64,000 bases of DNA, taken from NCBI RefSeq assembly GCF_021440195.1, contig NZ_JAJTSZ010000002.1:992001-1056000 (forward strand). The letters run 5' to 3'. The translations under genes were made by a program, and so were the position numbers. The notes below the pieces were generated by a model. It was not told where the DNA came from. It saw only the letters and a program-made list of their open reading frames with translations, and did not search any database. Below are positions 60,041 to 64,000 of this stretch, in pieces (positions within the stretch are counted from its first letter, which is position 1; the number at the start of each line of letters is the position of its first letter). Source of the DNA: Dyadobacter sp. CY356 (lineage in GTDB: Bacteria; Bacteroidota; Bacteroidia; Cytophagales; Spirosomataceae).

Positions 60041-61879
60041 ATGCGTTATCTATTTAAATTTCTACGATCAATTACGTTACTAATTTCATTTTCCTCCGTT
60101 TCTCAACTTACTTATAGCCAAGTTATTTCTGTTTCCGATTTTGGGGTACAAGCGGATACATATGAGAATATCACACCCCGGGTTCAGAAGATTATTGATG
60201 ACGCCATTGCCCGACATGACACACATATAACTTTCCCGAAAGGCCGCTATGATTTTTGGCCGGATGGTGCGATAAAGGCAAAATATTTTGTATCGAATAC
60301 TTCCGCAGAAGAAGAAGATCCAACCAAAATAAAAACAATTGGAATGCTTTTCAAAAAGGCCAGGAACCTGACCATTGACGGGAATGGTTCGCTGTTCATT
60401 TTCCATGGAAAAATGACTACCATTGTTTTGGATCAGTGTGAAGGTATGAAACTTCAAAATATCCATGTGGATTTTGAACGGCCAACCATGTCGGAAATGC
60501 GTTATGTAAAAGTGGATGCTCAGGGTGTGAATATGGAAATCCATCCGGATGCAGCGTATTCCATCACTAACAGACAATTAATCTGGCATGGTGAAGGCTG
60601 GAAAACGAGTCATTTTCATAGTGTTGAATTTGATACCACATTGAAAACCTTGCGTTACAGTGACTGGAAGATTTTCAATACCAGCAGGGCTTCGGAGTTA
60701 CGGCCCAATCTGGTACATTTTGACACACCCCATGATTTTAAACCCAAAGAGGGAAATATTTTAACAGTTCGCGATATCATCCGTGATCAGGTTGGTATGC
60801 TGATTCTTCAAAGCAAAAATATTAAACTTGAAGATCTGGGGATGCATTATATGCACGGACTGGGAATTGTGAGCCAGTATTCTGAAAACATTACCATGCA
60901 GCGTGTGACCTGCGCTCCAAGGGAAGAGACAAAAAGGCTTATTGCGTCCTCAGCCGATTTTATGCATTTTTCGGGATGCCGCGGTCAAATCAGAATAGAG
61001 GATTGCAAATTTTCAGGAGCACATGATGACCCTATAAATATACATGGAACGAATCTGCGAATCGTTGAAAAACTTGGGAACGACCGGTTGAAACTACGTT
61101 TTATGCATGGCCAAAGTTATGGATTCAATGCATTTTTCGCTGGCGATACTGTGGCTTTTGTTCACTCCGCTTCTATGCTCCGTTTTGAAAAAGGTATTGT
61201 TAAAACAATTGAAAAGATCAGCGACCGGGAAATAATCTTAACCTTTCAAAGTGTGGTACCAGCCGAACTTGAAGCCCGTGATTGTGTGGAAAATATGACC
61301 TGGACTCCACAGGTTTTGATTAAAAATAATTATTTCACCAGGACCAATACCAGAGGAATATTGCTGACCACACCTCGAAAAGCCCTGATAGAGAACAACA
61401 TTTTTTATCGGACAGGCATGAGCGCAATTCTGATCGAAGCTGACGCAGAAGGATGGTATGAGTCGGGGCCTGTTCGGGATGTTACTATCAGGAACAATCA
61501 ATTTATCGATTGCGCCTACCAGGGTGGGCCGGGTAATGCAGTTATTGGAATAAACCCCTCAAATAAAATTGCTGATTTTAAAAAACCGGTTCATTTTAAT
61601 ATTCATATTGAGAAGAATGTTTTTACCACCTTTGACTTTCCGGTACTCTATGCGAAAAGTACGCAGGGGTTGTTTTTTAATGGCAATACAATCATCAGAA
61701 GCAACACTTTGGCACCGCAATCCGAGAATAAAAAAATGTTTTATTTCAACGGTTGTTCACAAGTTGAAATAAGCAATACGAAGATGTCGGGTGAGGTTTT
61801 GGGCAGAAATATAAAGACCGAAAATATGCCCAAATCGGGTATAAGAATGACCGGAAATAAAAATCTGGTCATTGAATAA
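60041..61879 (+). CDS. GH110-like parallel beta-helix glycosidase (alpha-1,3-galactosidase type)
   Basis: The 612-residue protein has a signal peptide (LRSITLLISFSSVSQLTYSQ) and a right-handed beta-helix. VISVSDFGVQADTYENITPRVQKIIDDAI is the typical first coil; later coils include GMKLQNIHVDFERPTMSE, RGQIRIEDCKFSGAHDDPINIHG and TNTRGILLTTPRKALIENNIFYRTGMSAILI. The length, the TFPKGRYDFWPDGA stretch and the DDPINIHG motif recall GH110 alpha-1,3-galactosidases that remove the terminal galactose of blood group B-type glycans. The assignment is by memory of the family. The enzyme is probably periplasmic or outer-membrane associated. No SusCD pair is adjacent. Confidence 0.75.
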   Translation: MRYLFKFLRSITLLISFSSVSQLTYSQVISVSDFGVQADTYENITPRVQKIIDDAIARHDTHITFPKGRYDFWPDGAIKAKYFVSNTSAEEEDPTKIKTIGMLFKKARNLTIDGNGSLFIFHGKMTTIVLDQCEGMKLQNIHVDFERPTMSEMRYVKVDAQGVNMEIHPDAAYSITNRQLIWHGEGWKTSHFHSVEFDTTLKTLRYSDWKIFNTSRASELRPNLVHFDTPHDFKPKEGNILTVRDIIRDQVGMLILQSKNIKLEDLGMHYMHGLGIVSQYSENITMQRVTCAPREETKRLIASSADFMHFSGCRGQIRIEDCKFSGAHDDPINIHGTNLRIVEKLGNDRLKLRFMHGQSYGFNAFFAGDTVAFVHSASMLRFEKGIVKTIEKISDREIILTFQSVVPAELEARDCVENMTWTPQVLIKNNYFTRTNTRGILLTTPRKALIENNIFYRTGMSAILIEADAEGWYESGPVRDVTIRNNQFIDCAYQGGPGNAVIGINPSNKIADFKKPVHFNIHIEKNVFTTFDFPVLYAKSTQGLFFNGNTIIRSNTLAPQSENKKMFYFNGCSQVEISNTKMSGEVLGRNIKTENMPKSGIRMTGNKNLVIE

Positions 61880-61892
61880 TTACCAAAAAAGA

Positions 61893-61935
61893 AAACCTGG
61901 CTACGAAATCCATAAAGGATATGTAACCAGGTTTC
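61893..61935. terminator. Hairpin terminator between convergent genes
   Basis: AAACCTGG (61893-61900) pairs with CCAGGTTT (61927-61934), with CTAC/GTAA extending the loop side after a mismatch. A T-rich tail (CTTATTATTT) follows on the plus strand. It lies between the beta-helix gene (ends 61879) and the convergent Ser/Thr repeat gene (ends 61983). Confidence 0.6.
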
Positions 61936-61982
61936 TTATTATTTCAGTTTGGTAATAAACTTACCAGGTTGAATTTAAATTA

Positions 61983-62636
61983 TTATGGTCTTGTAGTAGA
62001 CGATCCACTTGATGGACGTGATGTACTGCTACCAGGCGTTGTTGATGACGGCGATGTTGTGCTGCCGGGTGTTGTTGTACTTCCTGGTGTTGTCGTGCTG
62101 CTTCCCGGAGTTGTCGAGCTACCAGGCGTTGTTGACGACGGGTATGAGCTGCTTCCAGGAGTTGTTGATGACGGCGATGTTGTGCTGCCGGGTGTTGTTG
62201 TAGAGCTACCAGGCGTTGTTGATGACGGATAAGAGCTGCTACCAGGTGTTGTCGACGACGGTGATGTTGTGCTACCAGGCGTAGTGGACGACGGATATGA
62301 GCTGCTGCCAGGTGTTGTCGACGATGGCGATGTTGTGCTGCCAGGTGTTGTTGTAGAGCTACCAGGCGTTGTTGATGACGGATATGAGCTGCTACCAGGT
62401 GTTGTCGATGACGGCGATGTTGTGCTGCCTGGTGTTGTTGTACTTCCCGGAGATGTCGATGGCTGCGTCATCGTTCCATTAGATTTGCTTTTAGAAGATC
62501 CACTTGGACGCGTTGAACTTGGAGTCGTACTGTTTGGAGTCGTGCTACCTGGCGTTGTTGATGGAGTTGTCTGTGCAAATGCAGCTGACGATCCTAAAAG
62601 CATGAATGCTATGATATTCAATTTAATACGTTTCAT
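61983..62636 (-). CDS. Exported Ser/Thr/Pro/Gly repeat protein
   Basis: The 217-residue protein has a signal peptide (LNIIAFMLLGSSAAFAQ) and then consists almost entirely of repeats such as TTPGSSSYPSS and TTPGSTTSPSS, with a repeat period of about 22-23 residues from about 60 to 205. Such low-complexity hydroxy-amino-acid-rich proteins suit O-glycosylation or act as spacers on the surface. Bacteroidota O-glycosylate at D-S/T-A/L/I/V/M/T motifs, which are rare here, so heavy glycosylation is not certain. No cell-wall anchor or LPxTG motif is present. The DNA repeats make copy number likely to vary between strains. Confidence 0.75.
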   Translation of the reverse strand: MKRIKLNIIAFMLLGSSAAFAQTTPSTTPGSTTPNSTTPSSTRPSGSSKSKSNGTMTQPSTSPGSTTTPGSTTSPSSTTPGSSSYPSSTTPGSSTTTPGSTTSPSSTTPGSSSYPSSTTPGSTTSPSSTTPGSSSYPSSTTPGSSTTTPGSTTSPSSTTPGSSSYPSSTTPGSSTTPGSSTTTPGSTTTPGSTTSPSSTTPGSSTSRPSSGSSTTRP

Positions 62637-63033
62637 AATTTCTATTGTTTTTTGTTGATAAGTTGTAATTGACCTGGCTTAATAAATAATCATACCAATC
62701 CGGTTAAACTTCCTTAAAATTCCACAATGCGGAAAGTTGTTGAATTCCGGAATTTAATTTGCTGGCTTCCGGGTAAACATACCTCCCCAATTCACAGTTA
62801 TTCTCTGCACCGCAAAAATTAAAAAACAGACGCTGCTCATGTTGGATAACAATTCATTCCGTAATAGCTAATAATTCCTTTACAGTTCCGCGAGCTTTTT
62901 GTTCTTCAATGAAGATTGTTTGCTGTCAAATAATTATGGGCTCTATAAAGATTACTTCTTAACGTGGAAGCCTGATTTTCAGAAGTCTGGCATAGATATA
63001 GATGATGTGTACACAATGTTGAACTGCTATATT
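62637..63033. other. Intergenic region with no recognised gene
   Basis: The 397-bp stretch between the divergent repeat-protein and DUF2490 genes should hold both promoters. I see no exact TAnnTTTG box at a useful distance, no hairpin of note and no small gene that could be supported. A frame open toward the DUF2490 gene from 62899 lacks conserved features and is not taken as coding. Confidence 0.4.
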
Positions 63034-63741
63034 ATGAAACTTCGAAAGCTATGTTGCTTCCTACCTGCGTGCCTGATCTTACATGGTTTTCTGCCCGCTT
63101 CGGCACAAACCATAGAGCACAATAGTTGGCTTTTCTGGTCGCACCAGCAAAAAATTTCTGAAAGGTGGCAGTTTAGTGCTGATGTCCAGGTGCGTTCGGC
63201 AGATAAAATGGAGTATGTCAATACCTTATTAATTCGTCCCGGAATCGGTTATAAAATTTCTGATAATAAAACGATTACGATGGGCTATACCTATTTTGGT
63301 ACCTGGGATAAAGAGAATGATAATAAAAATTACGAACTGGAAAACCGGATATTCGAACAGTTTCAAATAGAAAACGAGATCCGGCGAACAGAAATTACAA
63401 ACCGGTTCAGATATGAACAAAGGTTCCTTGATCAGCAGAATAACAAAGCTTTTGCCCAGCGTTTCAGATATTATTTGCAAGCCCAAATCCCGTTGTTAGC
63501 CAATCCGCTCTTTACAAAAGGATTCTATTTGTCAGTTCAAAACGAGCTATTCCTGAATGTTCAGGGAAAAAATCAGGTCAATGATCATTTCTTTGACCAA
63601 AACAGATCCTATGCCGGGCCAGGTTATCGTTTTAGTGAAAATCTCGATCTGGAAGTCGGATACATGTTTCGCTACCAGATCATGAAGGAAGAAAATCTGC
63701 GAAATAATATTTTGCAGGTAGTGATCAAAACTTCATTTTGA
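63034..63741 (+). CDS. DUF2490 family outer-membrane-type protein
   Basis: I start at the ATG at 63034 (MKLRKLCCFLPACLILHGFLPASAQ), which opens a clear signal peptide; in-frame codons upstream lack features. The mature part matches DUF2490, a family of beta-barrel-like exported proteins, with NSWLFWSHQQKISERWQFSADVQVRS, LIRPGIGYKISDNKTITMGYTYFGTW, RYEQRFLDQQNNKAFAQRFRYYLQAQIPLL and a final aromatic-ended strand region (LQVVIKTSF). Alternating polar/apolar strands support an outer-membrane barrel. Function unknown. Confidence 0.85.
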   Translation: MKLRKLCCFLPACLILHGFLPASAQTIEHNSWLFWSHQQKISERWQFSADVQVRSADKMEYVNTLLIRPGIGYKISDNKTITMGYTYFGTWDKENDNKNYELENRIFEQFQIENEIRRTEITNRFRYEQRFLDQQNNKAFAQRFRYYLQAQIPLLANPLFTKGFYLSVQNELFLNVQGKNQVNDHFFDQNRSYAGPGYRFSENLDLEVGYMFRYQIMKEENLRNNILQVVIKTSF

Positions 63742-63916
63742 TATATAATTTTCTGCAAAGTCCTAAGCTCTTATCCCTTAGCATATATTCTACAAGTCTA
63801 TCAAAATAATTGTACAACTATTAATATTATTTGTTACAATTTTTCTAAATTTACAAACACATGAAATCCCTCTTCATATCCGTAGCCAATTAGCAAAAAA
63901 TACTTATTTATTATTC
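63742..63916. other. Short AT-rich gap before the last gene
   Basis: No gene, hairpin or confident promoter is seen in these 175 bp. A short reading frame from 63861 ends after about 10 codons and is not supported as a gene. Confidence 0.3.
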
Positions 63917-64000
63917 ATGAAAAATTTCTACAATATGAAAATTTTAACGCGTTACTATTGGGTAATTATGTTACTGGTAGTAAATTTTGCCTGTACCGAG
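63917..64000 (+). CDS. Predicted lipoprotein, N-terminal part (runs off the window)
   Basis: Two in-frame starts exist, ATG at 63917 and at 63935. Both lead into a basic n-region and hydrophobic core YWVIMLLVVNFACTE, where FAC is a plausible lipobox followed by Thr-Glu. The window ends 3 codons after the Cys. The product is thus probably a lipoprotein, but the mature protein is not visible. The second ATG gives the more usual 19-residue leader. Confidence 0.6.
   Translation, partial: MKNFYNMKILTRYYWVIMLLVVNFACTE

Noticed and set aside
61969..62658. Plus-strand frames of 64-129 residues (LPGVVDDG-type repeats)
   Set aside because: They are antisense to a repeat protein with a clear signal peptide and arise from its codon periodicity; they have no signal, start context or family resemblance.
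1..64000. tRNA or rRNA genes, riboswitches, plasmid or phage genes
   Set aside because: No cloverleaf-like, rRNA-like, integrase, terminase, or replication-initiator sequences were recognised by eye; a covariance-model scan would be needed to exclude small RNAs.

Overview
The window looks like a chromosome segment of a Bacteroidota bacterium of the Cytophagales type, with Dyadobacter or Spirosoma relatives as the best guess. The reasons are about 800-residue two-block FtsX/MacB permeases in series, a paired DUF1501/PSD1 locus, a carboxypeptidase-regulatory-domain outer-membrane barrel protein, GH110-type and DUF2490 proteins, moderate to low G+C with AT-rich intergenic DNA, and a TAnnTTTG-type promoter. 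I recognise no rRNA, tRNA, CRISPR array, complete insertion sequence or prophage.

1-16.7 kb: every gene is on the minus strand, with gaps of at most about 115 bp. In transcription order there are three SnoaL/NTF2-fold genes (one a two-domain fusion), a DJ-1 family protein overlapping a benzoylformate-decarboxylase-like ThDP enzyme, a GMC oxidoreductase, two more NTF2-like genes, a second DJ-1 protein, a VOC protein, an AGE-family (epimerase-fold) protein, a STAS protein, glycogen debranching enzyme GlgX, a second STAS protein, an RsbW-like kinase, a STAND-ATPase/WD40 membrane protein, and the start of a secreted protein. I consider this the best candidate for an undescribed system: small-molecule (aldehyde/keto-acid) chemistry joined to glycogen use and a partner-switching signalling module.

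17.3-26 kb (plus strand): a bestrophin-like channel; two tandem pseudo-receiver-GAF proteins followed by a LytS-type kinase and a LytTR regulator; an LCIB-type (theta) carbonic anhydrase homologue; and an overlapping KefF-like/KefC-like K+ efflux pair. A 73-bp tandem repeat with hairpins follows.

26.4-39.5 kb: a DUF1501 gene and a frameshifted cytochrome c/DUF1549/DUF1553 gene on the minus strand, then three FtsX-type permeases on the plus strand. A PIN toxin-antitoxin pair in the opposite direction sits between the second and third permeases.

39.7-47.3 kb: small envelope proteins, an ECF sigma factor with a putative anti-sigma factor, a divergent DUF6249-like membrane gene sharing a matched promoter motif with the sigma operon, an outer-membrane barrel protein, an Rpn/PD-(D/E)XK nuclease family protein and a thioredoxin-fold protein.

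47.4-64 kb: a large zinc metalloprotease, a three-gene ABC export cassette, duplicated exported M20 hydrolases, a group II truncated haemoglobin, a mercaptopyruvate sulfurtransferase, a pair of exported beta-propeller proteins (one a PQQ-type sugar dehydrogenase), a GH110-like beta-helix enzyme, a Ser/Thr/Pro/Gly repeat protein, a DUF2490 protein and the start of a lipoprotein. Functions rest on motifs and family resemblance read by eye; no database search was possible.
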